A stretch of 64,000 nucleotides of DNA from Gammaproteobacteria bacterium. Lineage in GTDB: Bacteria; Pseudomonadota; Gammaproteobacteria; Pseudomonadales; Pseudohongiellaceae. The notes beneath the pieces are model-generated. The model was not told where the DNA came from and searched no databases. It worked only from the letters and a program-made list of their open reading frames with translations. Numbering within the stretch: position 1 is the first letter of the stretch; every line of letters starts with the position of its first letter. The stretch is taken from positions 1-64,000 of the forward strand of contig JAUXNX010000016.1 of assembly GCA_030682575.1 (NCBI GenBank), read 5' to 3'. Of the stretch, positions 31,339 through 40,352 are shown in pieces. The translations under genes were made by a program, and so were the position numbers.

Positions 31339-33234
31339 ATGAACCCCCTCATTGTTGCTAGATCCCTCGCGTTTCTGCTTTTATCAGGCGCTGCTACTCA
31401 TGCGAGCGCCACCGATTGGCCATCTTATGGCAGTGACTCCGGATCCAGTAAATATGCTCCTTTCGATCAGATCAACGCCAATAATGTCACCTCTCTTCGA
31501 ACAGCATGGACGTGGCTATCTCCCGACAATGCCACAGTTGCCTCCAATTACGAACACCAGAATTTTCGCGCCACACCCGGGGCCTACAAAGTCACACCTA
31601 TCGCAATTGACGGTATTCTCTATCTCAACACCTCTTTCGGCAGAGTAGCCGCTGTCGATGGAGCGACCGGAAAGGAATTATGGGTATTCGACACCCGTTC
31701 CTGGGAGACTGGACGGCCGACAAATCTTGGATACAACCACCGTGGAGTAGCACATTGGAGTGATGGGGCCGAGGCACGCATTTTCATGCCCGCAAACGAT
31801 GCCTACCTCTGGTCCATAGATGCTCGAACTGGTTTGCCAGACCCATCCTTTGGTAACGAAGGACGCATCGATCTTACACTCGGGCTGGGCCGCGAGGTCG
31901 ACCGGGCGACATACACTATGATTTCAGCCCCCTTGATCATCGATAATGTCATAGTCGTGGGCTCCTCCATCAGCGACGTTCCCCGCAACAAGGAAGCACC
32001 CCCCGGGCATGTGCGGGGCTTCAACGCCATGACTGGTGAAGTCATCTGGATGTTTCACACTATTCCGCAACGTGACGAATTCGGTTATGAAACGTGGGAA
32101 GACGGCTCATCCGAATACACTGGCAACACCAACGTCTGGACGCTCATGAGTGCAGACGAGGATCTCGGATACATCTATCTGCCTGTTGGTACTCCCACCA
32201 ATGACTGGTTTGGTGGTCATCGGAAGGGCGACAATCTTTTCGCAGAGAGCCTTATCTGCATCGATGCGAAAACAGGAGAGCGAGTCTGGCACTTCCAGAT
32301 GGTCCATCATGGCGTCTGGGATTACGATCTTCCTGCAGCGCCAAATCTCATTGATATTGAAGTGAATGGCCGTCAGATCAAAGCGGTCGCTCAGATATCC
32401 AAGCAAGGTTTCGTCTACGTATTCGACCGTGCGACGGGTGAGCCCGTATGGCCAATTGAAGAGCGATCAGTGCCACAAAGCTCCGTGCCAGGAGAATCAC
32501 TCTCTCCAACGCAACCTTTCCCTACTAAACCAGCGCCCTTTGAGCCGCAGGGTATCTCTGAGGCAACACTGATCGACTTTACCCCTGAATTGCGTAACGA
32601 GGCCATGCAGAGCATCGAACGCTTCGACTATGGGCCACTTTATACCCCGCCCTCGTTGAGAGGTACAATCAACCTCCCTGGGTGGTTCGGAGGAGGGGGC
32701 TGGCAGGGCGCAGCAACAGATCCAGAGACGGGCATTATATACATCCCTTCCGGTAGCAGCCCGATCGTCGTGCAATTGGTTGAACCAGATCCCGCAGATT
32801 CCAATTTCACCTACGTGCGGGGAGGAGCCACTGCCGCACCAGGTCCACGAGGATTGCCGTTGACCAAGCCGCCTTATGGTCGCATCACCGCTATCAATTT
32901 GAATACGGGCGAGCATGCATGGATGGTTCCTCACGGTGAAGGGCCGCGTCAGCGTATCATCGACGAAGGGGCATTGGATCCGGGGCCAGTAGGGTCTCCA
33001 TCACGGACTGGGCCATTGTTGACCAAGACCTTGCTGTTTGTTGCCCAGGAAGATAACGGACGCTTTTTGTTGCGGGCTTTCAACAAAACTGATGGCACGA
33101 TTGTTCACGAGTTTGAGTTGCCGCTGCCCCCAAGCGGAACACCAATGACCTATATGGCTGATAATCGACAATTCATTGCAATTGCGGTAGGCGCGGGCAT
33201 CGATTCGCGTATTGTGAGCATTGCTTTACCCTGA
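31339..33234 (+). CDS. Pyrroloquinoline quinone-dependent dehydrogenase (secreted, glucose dehydrogenase-like beta-propeller)
   Basis: Signal peptide; DWPSYGSDSGSSKYAPFDQINANNVTSLRTAW, ALDPGPVGSPSRTGPLLTKTLLFVAQED quinoprotein repeats. Confidence 0.88.
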   Translation: MNPLIVARSLAFLLLSGAATHASATDWPSYGSDSGSSKYAPFDQINANNVTSLRTAWTWLSPDNATVASNYEHQNFRATPGAYKVTPIAIDGILYLNTSFGRVAAVDGATGKELWVFDTRSWETGRPTNLGYNHRGVAHWSDGAEARIFMPANDAYLWSIDARTGLPDPSFGNEGRIDLTLGLGREVDRATYTMISAPLIIDNVIVVGSSISDVPRNKEAPPGHVRGFNAMTGEVIWMFHTIPQRDEFGYETWEDGSSEYTGNTNVWTLMSADEDLGYIYLPVGTPTNDWFGGHRKGDNLFAESLICIDAKTGERVWHFQMVHHGVWDYDLPAAPNLIDIEVNGRQIKAVAQISKQGFVYVFDRATGEPVWPIEERSVPQSSVPGESLSPTQPFPTKPAPFEPQGISEATLIDFTPELRNEAMQSIERFDYGPLYTPPSLRGTINLPGWFGGGGWQGAATDPETGIIYIPSGSSPIVVQLVEPDPADSNFTYVRGGATAAPGPRGLPLTKPPYGRITAINLNTGEHAWMVPHGEGPRQRIIDEGALDPGPVGSPSRTGPLLTKTLLFVAQEDNGRFLLRAFNKTDGTIVHEFELPLPPSGTPMTYMADNRQFIAIAVGAGIDSRIVSIALP

Positions 33235-33275
33235 CGAACGTCACTTTTTTACGCGTATACAGGCAGTATCCTAGC

Positions 33276-33304
33276 TTGATTAATGGAGACGATTTCAACA
33301 TAAT
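33276..33304 (+). promoter_or_regulatory. Putative promoter of ffs
   Basis: TTGATT - 17 nt - CATAAT about 40 nt upstream of the folded 4.5S domain. Confidence 0.5.
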
Positions 33305-33346
33305 GCGCGGCTGTGATGGCACTGACAGTGTATGTTCACGCTTAAT

Positions 33347-33458
33347 GGTATCTCTTGCCGGTCCCCTCGCAATGATAGGCTGTGAACCCCGCCAGGCCTG
33401 GAAGGGAGCAACGGTAATAGCTGACTCATGTGCCGTGGTGTGGCTGGCAGGAGGTGCC
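33347..33458 (+). ncRNA. ffs: 4.5S RNA / bacterial small SRP RNA
   Basis: Conserved apical domain ...CCAGGCCTGGAAGGGAGCAACGG...; 5' GGTATCTCTTGCCGGTC pairs along 17 nt (with G-U) to 3' GGCTGGCAGGAGGTGCC; upstream of dnaX. Confidence 0.92.
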
Positions 33459-33592
33459 TCCAATCGCTACTTGTATATCATCACTAATTGGGCGGTATAC
33501 ATCGTTTCGCAGTGTCATCTCTTATTAAACCTGATCACAGGCATTCGGGAGATGAGTTCTGAATACACACTCTGGACACTTACCGGAATAAG

Positions 33593-35266
33593 ATGACTTA
33601 CCAGGTACTGGCGAGAAAATGGCGTCCCAAATCATTCAGCGACATGGCCGGTCAGGAACATGTGCTGCAGACGCTGATACACGCTCTCGACAATAACCGT
33701 CTGCACCACGCCTATCTGTTCACCGGGACGCGCGGCGTAGGTAAAACCACGATCGCACGAATTTTCGCTAAGTGTCTGAACTGCGAGATGGGCATCACTT
33801 CAACGCCCTGTGGCAAATGCAGCGCTTGTCTCGAAATTGCCGAGGGACGATTTATCGATCTCATCGAAGTTGATGCAGCGTCGAAGACTAAAGTTGAAGA
33901 TACGCGCGAGCTCCTGGAAAATGTTCAATATGCCCCCTCCCGAGGCCGCTATAAGGTTTACCTGATTGACGAAGTGCATATGCTATCTACACATAGCTTT
34001 AATGCGCTACTCAAAACGCTGGAGGAACCGCCGCCACACATAGTATTTCTACTGGCGACAACAGATCCGCATAAACTGCCAATTACAATACTTTCGCGTT
34101 GCTTGCAATTCAGCCTGAAAAATCTGAGTCCACAGAAAATTGTCGACTATTTGCGTTCGGTACTTATTGCCGAACAAATTCCTTTTGAAGAGGGGGCCTT
34201 GTGGCACCTGGCTAAAGGGGCGCAAGGGAGCATGCGTGACGCTTTGACCTTGCTTGATCAAAGCATTTCATTCTGTGCCGGTAATGTCCGCGAAGCAGAA
34301 GTGAGTGAATTGTTGGGCACACCGGATCAGACTCTACTTATTCGAATCATCGAGGCTCTGAAAGGCGAGAACGCATCGGGCTTGCTCGATTGTGCAAGTT
34401 CGATAGCTGAGCGCTCTTTTGACTATTTTATTTTCCTTGAAAACCTGCTTTCACTACTACATCGACTCGCCATTGCCCAGCTTGTACCCGGTGGCGTCGA
34501 CAACAGCCAGGGAGACAGGGAACAAGTGCTGGCTCTAGCACGCGAACTCAAGAGTGAAGACATCCAGCTCTATTATCAGATAGCACTGAACGGGCGACAG
34601 GATTTGGCCAACGCACATGATCCGCGCATGGCATTCGAGATGTTGTTGCTCAGGATGCTAGTATTTTCTCCTCAACCACCAGTGGACACTGCACTCCTGA
34701 TGCAAGTCGACACGCATTCTCCTATCCAGACTGCAGAGACACCTGCGATATCTGCAGAAAGACTTACACCGGAAGCTGCTGATTCGGAAAAAAAAAAGAC
34801 TGAACTGAAGGCGAAAGACTCAGACCCAGCCCCAGCCCCTGTTAAAGTCACTCCAATAGAAGATAGCGCATGCCTGACCCCACAAAGTTGGATAGCTCTG
34901 GTAGACGAGTTGGCGATTACCGGTATAACTGGAAACCTGCTCGCCAACTGCATTCCTGAGTCTCAGAATGAATCGTCTCTCGCCCTGATTCTGGATGAAT
35001 CACAGAGTTCTCTTTTCAACGATGAGCATTTGCGGCGTATTACACAATGTCTGTCCGGCTATTTTGGGAGGGAAATGCTGGTCAGGATCAGTATTGGCCA
35101 ACTGGATACAGAATCCCCAGCCCGCTTCAGACAACGTATGCAGGAGGAGCGCATACAGAAAACTGTCAAAAATTTCGAGAACGACGAGAACGTGCAAGCT
35201 ATCGTTCAGCAGTTCTCGGCACATATTCAGCAAGATAGTATCAGTGTTGCAAACGAGGTGAAGTAA
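33593..35266 (+). CDS. dnaX: DNA polymerase III tau/gamma subunits
   Basis: YQVLARKWRPKSFSDMAGQEHVL, GTRGVGKTTIARIFAKCLNC, zinc module; A10 slippery run at 34788. Confidence 0.97.
   Translation: MTYQVLARKWRPKSFSDMAGQEHVLQTLIHALDNNRLHHAYLFTGTRGVGKTTIARIFAKCLNCEMGITSTPCGKCSACLEIAEGRFIDLIEVDAASKTKVEDTRELLENVQYAPSRGRYKVYLIDEVHMLSTHSFNALLKTLEEPPPHIVFLLATTDPHKLPITILSRCLQFSLKNLSPQKIVDYLRSVLIAEQIPFEEGALWHLAKGAQGSMRDALTLLDQSISFCAGNVREAEVSELLGTPDQTLLIRIIEALKGENASGLLDCASSIAERSFDYFIFLENLLSLLHRLAIAQLVPGGVDNSQGDREQVLALARELKSEDIQLYYQIALNGRQDLANAHDPRMAFEMLLLRMLVFSPQPPVDTALLMQVDTHSPIQTAETPAISAERLTPEAADSEKKKTELKAKDSDPAPAPVKVTPIEDSACLTPQSWIALVDELAITGITGNLLANCIPESQNESSLALILDESQSSLFNDEHLRRITQCLSGYFGREMLVRISIGQLDTESPARFRQRMQEERIQKTVKNFENDENVQAIVQQFSAHIQQDSISVANEVK
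34788..34803 (+). promoter_or_regulatory. Putative programmed frameshift/slippage site in dnaX
   Basis: GAA AAA AAA AAG ACT GAA: A10 with embedded A AAA AAG; -1 frame reads AAA AAA GAC TGA. Confidence 0.75.
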
Positions 35267-35586
35267 TGACCGATCTGAATGAATTGATGAGACAGGCACG
35301 GCTCATGCAAGATCAGATGCAGAAAGCTCAGAAGGAAGCTGCCAATCTCGTCGTTGTGGGTGAATCCGGAGCAGGGCTGGTCAAGGTGCACATGAATGGT
35401 CGCCATGATGTAAAGAAAATCGAACTTGACGATGGCTTGCTGAGTGAGGACAAGGAGGTTATTGAGGACCTTCTTGCAGCGGCGATCAACGACGCTGTCA
35501 AAAAGCTGGAAGAACAGAATCGTGATGCGCTATCAGGCATGACTCAAGGTTTCAAACTACCTGAAGGATTCAAATTTCCGTTCTAG
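35266..35586 (+). CDS. ybaB: YbaB/EbfC family nucleoid-associated protein
   Basis: MTDLNELMRQARLMQDQMQKAQKEAANLVVVGESGAGLVKVHMNGRHDVKKIELDD. Confidence 0.95.
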   Translation: MTDLNELMRQARLMQDQMQKAQKEAANLVVVGESGAGLVKVHMNGRHDVKKIELDDGLLSEDKEVIEDLLAAAINDAVKKLEEQNRDALSGMTQGFKLPEGFKFPF

Positions 35587-35608
35587 TTCTATAGATCAAT
35601 AACGAGTT

Positions 35609-36220
35609 GTGGTGATGTTCTCAAGTCCTTTAATAGAAAAGTTGGTCGAATCTTTCCGATGCCTCCCTGGTGTCGGTCCGAAATCTGCGCAGAGAATGGC
35701 TTTGTACCTGCTGGAGAAAAATCGCGCAGGGGGCCTTCATTTGGTCGCTATGTTGGAAGAGGCTATTGAAAAAGTGGGAAACTGCCAACAATGCAGGACG
35801 CTCACTGAAGATACACTATGCCGAATCTGCACTAATCCATCCCGCAATCCTCGGCAGCTGTGCGTCGTGGAGTCACCTGCAGATGTTCATGCAATCGAGC
35901 AAACCGGAAGCTACAAAGGCCTCTATTTCGTACTGATGGGGCATCTATCTCCCATCGATGGTATAGGACCGGACCAGATAGCTATTCCCGAACTTCTCGA
36001 ACTGGTTCGTAGTCGCCCACTTGAAGAAGTGATATTGGCAAGCAATCCCACCGTAGAGGGCGATGCAACGGCGTACTATATTGCTGAGCAGATCAAAGGC
36101 TTCAATCTGATAGTTTCCAGAATTGCTCATGGCGTGCCAGTTGGTGGCGAACTCGAATTTGTTGATGGAGGTACATTGAGTCATGCGTTCAATGGCCGCC
36201 TGGTGGTCCGTAACACATGA
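35609..36220 (+). CDS. recR: Recombination protein RecR
   Basis: [20 protein letters not shown], zinc finger [16 protein letters not shown], Toprim region. Confidence 0.96.
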   Translation: MVMFSSPLIEKLVESFRCLPGVGPKSAQRMALYLLEKNRAGGLHLVAMLEEAIEKVGNCQQCRTLTEDTLCRICTNPSRNPRQLCVVESPADVHAIEQTGSYKGLYFVLMGHLSPIDGIGPDQIAIPELLELVRSRPLEEVILASNPTVEGDATAYYIAEQIKGFNLIVSRIAHGVPVGGELEFVDGGTLSHAFNGRLVVRNT

Positions 36221-37359
36221 TGTTCGAATCCACTAAGCTTACTCATCCGGTATTAGTAACCGACAACAATGTGTTGAATCATCTGTGCTCAGTATGGCGA
36301 ACACTTCCTGTCCTTGCTCTGGACACTGAATTCATTCGTATAGATACCTTCTTCCCTCGTCTGGGATTGATTCAAGTTTGCGATGGCAGCGCCAGTTACC
36401 TACTCGACCCTCTTGCGCTGACAGACTGGGAGTCGTTTGCTGCTCTGCTGCATTCTGACTCCATCGTCAAAGTCTTCCATTCATGTTCTGAAGATCTGGT
36501 AGTCTTCAACGACTTCTTTAAGCAGCTCCCGCACCCATTGATTGATACTCAGAAAGCCGCCGCTTTCCTGGACTATGGCTACAGCATCAGCTATCAGAAT
36601 CTGGTCAAGAAAATTCTTGGTATCGACATCAGCAAGGGTGAGACTCGCTCGGACTGGTTACGTCGGCCGTTGAGCCAAGATCAACTTGCATATGCGGCAC
36701 TTGACGTCGCCTACCTGCCAGAAATCTATACAACACTACATCTGAGATTACAGGAAAAGCTGCGCTACACATGGCTGGAAGCAGAGTGTGAGCAAATGCT
36801 GGAACTGTCCTCTCTCGATAAGACAGAAACCGATTGGGATAGCTATTATTTGAACTTGGGTGGCGCATGGCGTCTCGATCTACAGCAGTTAGGTGCTTTA
36901 CAACGGCTTTGCTCGTGGCGCGAGCACGAAGCACGCAGACGTAACAAACCTCGCAGTTGGATAGCCAAGGATGCAGATCTAATCATCTTGGCAGAACGGT
37001 TGCCCGCAACCATAAACGAATTGAATACTATTGCCGAACTTCCCAGAGCAATGTTGCAACAGGATGGGATGATGCTTCTGGATATTATCGCCCAACCGCA
37101 TACCGGCCCTGAACTGCAGCCGGAACTGATTGAACAACCTCTGACGCCAGAGCAACGCAAAATCCTCAAAAAATGTCAGGAAGCAGTACGATTGCGAGCA
37201 TGTGTGCTGGGTATTGCGCCCGAATTGCTGGCTAGTAAAAAACAGTTGATCTCCCTGCTGGCAGGGTATCAGAAGACAGGTTCTATCTCGTGGCCGCATG
37301 CCATGGGCGAGTGGCGCAGGGAAATTCTTGAATCCGAATTGTTGGAAGTGTTGCGATAG
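36217..37359 (+). CDS. rnd: Ribonuclease D
   Basis: [22 protein letters not shown] exonuclease motif, HRDC-like C-terminus. Confidence 0.94.
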   Translation: MMFESTKLTHPVLVTDNNVLNHLCSVWRTLPVLALDTEFIRIDTFFPRLGLIQVCDGSASYLLDPLALTDWESFAALLHSDSIVKVFHSCSEDLVVFNDFFKQLPHPLIDTQKAAAFLDYGYSISYQNLVKKILGIDISKGETRSDWLRRPLSQDQLAYAALDVAYLPEIYTTLHLRLQEKLRYTWLEAECEQMLELSSLDKTETDWDSYYLNLGGAWRLDLQQLGALQRLCSWREHEARRRNKPRSWIAKDADLIILAERLPATINELNTIAELPRAMLQQDGMMLLDIIAQPHTGPELQPELIEQPLTPEQRKILKKCQEAVRLRACVLGIAPELLASKKQLISLLAGYQKTGSISWPHAMGEWRREILESELLEVLR

Positions 37360-37396
37360 AATCTAACGCCTCCATCTCCCATCACGAAACAATCTT

Positions 37397-37849
37397 ATGA
37401 GCATGTCTGACAAATTTTGGGAAAAACCACTGACGGAACTTAATCGCGAAGAGTGGGAAGCTCTTTGCGATGGCTGCGGGCGCTGCTGCCTCAAAAAACT
37501 GGCAGACGAACGTACCGAAAAAATTTACTACACTCGAGTAGTATGCAAGTATCTTGTACAGGATTCCTGTACTTGCAAAGCATATGGTCGGCGCCAAAAG
37601 CTGGTGCCCGAATGTCTGGTACTGGATAAGGATATATTGGGGAAACTACACTGGATTCCAGATACTTGCGCCTATAGACTGCGACTGGATAACAAACCCT
37701 TGGAGGCATGGCATCCATTGCTGACAGGGTCGCGTATCGCTATGGAGGCAGAAGGAATCAGTGTGCGTGGCAAAGTCATATCGGAAGAATATGTGCACGA
37801 ACATGGACTGGAAGAACACATCATTCGCTGGGTAAAGTCCGCATGCTAG
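37397..37849 (+). CDS. YcgN-family cysteine-cluster protein (UPF0260)
   Basis: FWEKPLTELNREEWEALCDGCGRCCLKKLADE. Confidence 0.93.
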   Translation: MSMSDKFWEKPLTELNREEWEALCDGCGRCCLKKLADERTEKIYYTRVVCKYLVQDSCTCKAYGRRQKLVPECLVLDKDILGKLHWIPDTCAYRLRLDNKPLEAWHPLLTGSRIAMEAEGISVRGKVISEEYVHEHGLEEHIIRWVKSAC

Positions 37850-38214
37850 ACATATACGACTACATTCTCGGCTGGGCTATCTATATCGCGGCAGGCGCCC
37901 TGTGCTATCTCATATTCTATCGTGCTACTGGTACTATTCACTTCAAACCAATCGCCAATTGTCTGCGTGGCATAATGCTGGCAGTGATGTTTACCCCTTG
38001 GTACGTGACTGCAGAAGGCGATCTTCTTGCTCCCGCCATTATCGTGATGATGTTGGACATGGTAACGATTGGTGGGACATCGTTTGTAAGGGCGATGGTA
38101 CCTCTTGTGCTGTCAATATTGACGGCCATGATCATTGGATTAACGAGCAGACTTATCAGAAAGGCATTCTCCAGAAACAGACCGCAAACCAGTCAACCGC
38201 ACGGGCAGCAGTGA
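37843..38214 (+). CDS. Small multispan membrane protein overlapping ycgN
   Basis: ATG 37843 gives MLDIYDYILGWAIYIAAGALCYLIFYRATG...; track start 37708 lies inside ycgN. Confidence 0.75.
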   Translation: MLDIYDYILGWAIYIAAGALCYLIFYRATGTIHFKPIANCLRGIMLAVMFTPWYVTAEGDLLAPAIIVMMLDMVTIGGTSFVRAMVPLVLSILTAMIIGLTSRLIRKAFSRNRPQTSQPHGQQ

Positions 38215-38251
38215 CTTTAGCTTTCCAATAACTATCCATGCAAGGTGAAGC

Positions 38252-39097
38252 ATGAAGAGTTTCACAGGTACTTCTGAGTACATCGCAACCCAGGAATTGC
38301 AAATGGCCGTCAATGCAGCCGTCACTTTGCAGCGGCCACTCCTTATTAAAGGCGAGCCAGGAACGGGCAAGACGATGCTGGCAGAGCAGGTTGCAAGTGC
38401 ACTCAACTATCCACTTATTCAGTGGCATATCAAGTCCACGACCAAGGCTCAGCAAGGTCTCTACGAATATGATGCCGTATCACGACTACGCGACTCTCAG
38501 TTGGGTGATCCACGCGTGCAGGACGTCGCCAATTACATACTCAAAGGTAAAATGTGGGAAGCATTTGAAGCCGAGTCACCGGTGGTGCTGTTGATTGACG
38601 AGATCGACAAGGCCGATATCGAGTTTCCCAATGATCTCTTGCTGGAATTGGACAAGATGGAGTTTCACGTTTATGAAACGCGAAAACTCATCAGGGCGAA
38701 ACACCGCCCCGTCATCATCATTACCAGCAACAATGAGAAAGAATTGCCGGATGCATTCCTGCGCCGTTGTTTTTTCCACTTCATCAGTTTTCCTGATCCA
38801 TTCACTATGGAAAAAATTGTCAAAGTCCATTATCCCCATATCAAACAGGATCTGGTGCGGCAGGCGCTCGAAATATTCTTCGATGTACGTAAAGTTCCTG
38901 GACTGAAAAAAAAGCCCTCAACTTCAGAGCTTATTGACTGGCTGAAACTGCTGCTCTCCGATAACATTCCCGAAGATATTCTCAAGAGTCAGGACAATAA
39001 AAACGCAATACCCCCCTTGTATGGTGCGCTTGTGAAGAATGAGCAGGATGTCCATCTTCTAGAGCGACTTGCATTCATGCACCGCGCGAAGCGATAG
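38252..39097 (+). CDS. MoxR-family AAA+ ATPase
   Basis: LLIKGEPGTGKTMLAEQVASAL Walker A, VVLLIDEIDKADIEFPNDLLLELD Walker B. Confidence 0.93.
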   Translation: MKSFTGTSEYIATQELQMAVNAAVTLQRPLLIKGEPGTGKTMLAEQVASALNYPLIQWHIKSTTKAQQGLYEYDAVSRLRDSQLGDPRVQDVANYILKGKMWEAFEAESPVVLLIDEIDKADIEFPNDLLLELDKMEFHVYETRKLIRAKHRPVIIITSNNEKELPDAFLRRCFFHFISFPDPFTMEKIVKVHYPHIKQDLVRQALEIFFDVRKVPGLKKKPSTSELIDWLKLLLSDNIPEDILKSQDNKNAIPPLYGALVKNEQDVHLLERLAFMHRAKR

Positions 39098-39106
39098 AGA
39101 CTCAAC

Positions 39107-40318
39107 GTGCTGATACAGTTCTTCTATAGTTTGCGCGAAGAAAAAATTCCCGTCACTGGTGCAGAGCTGTTTACGCTTATCGAATGTCTGCAACATGGTT
39201 TTGCATTCGCTGATGTTGATGCCTTTTATTCTCTTGCACGACTATGCATGATAAAGGACGAAAAATACTTTGATCGCTTCGATAAGGCATTTGCCCGCTA
39301 CTTCAACACTGTCGAAAAAATTGATGACCTTCTGGAAGCATTAATACCGGATGAATGGCTGCGCAAACAATTCGAATCGGCTCTATCAGAAGAGGATAAG
39401 CATCGCATTCAATCTCTTGGAGGTCTGGAAAAACTCTTGGAGGAATTCCAGAAACGCCTGCAGGAACAGAAAGAAAAACATCAGGGTGGGAACAAATGGA
39501 TTGGCACTGGCGGCACATCCCCATACGGAGCCTTTGGCTACAATCCAGAGGGGGTCCGAATCGGGCAAGTTGAGCCGCGCTCACAGCGTGCGGTAAAAGT
39601 CTGGGACAAGCGCATCTATCGTGATCTCGATGATAACGTCGAAATTGGCACACGTAATATAAAAATGGCTCTACGCAGACTGCGTAAATTTGCCAGGATA
39701 GGGGCTCAGGACGAACTTGATATCGGCAACACTATCGCATCAACGGCACGCAATGCTGGATTATTGAACATCAAGATGGTGCCAGAGCGTCACAATGCTG
39801 TGAAAGTTTTACTTTTCTTCGATGTCGGCGGTTCCATGGCCCCTTATATACGTTTGTGCGAAGAGCTCTTTTCTGCAGCGCGTACTGAATTCAAACATCT
39901 GGAGTATTTCTATTTCCACAATTTCCTTTATGAGTCAGTGTGGAAAAAAAGTGTGCGACGCATGTCGGAAACGACTTCTACATTTGAGATCATGCACAAA
40001 TATGGCAAGGACTATAAGGTGATCTTCATAGGCGATGCTACCATGGCTCCTTATGAGATCAGCCATATCGGTGGCAGCATTGAACATTATAACGAAGAAG
40101 CAGGAGCCACCTGGATGCAGAGGATGCGGGAAACATACGAGAACCTCGTTTGGCTCAACCCCACTGGCAAGGAATATTGGGAACACAGCCACTCAATCAG
40201 TTTAGTGAGAGAGCTCGTCGATGATCGTATGTACCCACTGAGCGTAAATGGCCTGGAAGAATCTATGGCGTTCCTCAGCGGTAAATCACGCAGGGCCGTG
40301 GCGCCGCTCACACTCTGA
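39107..40318 (+). CDS. VWA/CoxE-like protein partner of MoxR (GTG start)
   Basis: VKVLLFFDVGGSMAPYIRLCEELFSAARTEFKHLEYFYFHNFLYESVW; 9 nt after the MoxR gene. Confidence 0.9.
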   Translation: MLIQFFYSLREEKIPVTGAELFTLIECLQHGFAFADVDAFYSLARLCMIKDEKYFDRFDKAFARYFNTVEKIDDLLEALIPDEWLRKQFESALSEEDKHRIQSLGGLEKLLEEFQKRLQEQKEKHQGGNKWIGTGGTSPYGAFGYNPEGVRIGQVEPRSQRAVKVWDKRIYRDLDDNVEIGTRNIKMALRRLRKFARIGAQDELDIGNTIASTARNAGLLNIKMVPERHNAVKVLLFFDVGGSMAPYIRLCEELFSAARTEFKHLEYFYFHNFLYESVWKKSVRRMSETTSTFEIMHKYGKDYKVIFIGDATMAPYEISHIGGSIEHYNEEAGATWMQRMRETYENLVWLNPTGKEYWEHSHSISLVRELVDDRMYPLSVNGLEESMAFLSGKSRRAVAPLTL

Positions 40319-40352
40319 CTCCACTGACAACAAGAACACGGAGAGGCGCACC

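Noticed and set aside
33173-33596. ORFs on both strands between the PQQ dehydrogenase and dnaX
   Set aside because: The region is occupied by the 4.5S RNA gene; protein frames have no family resemblance.
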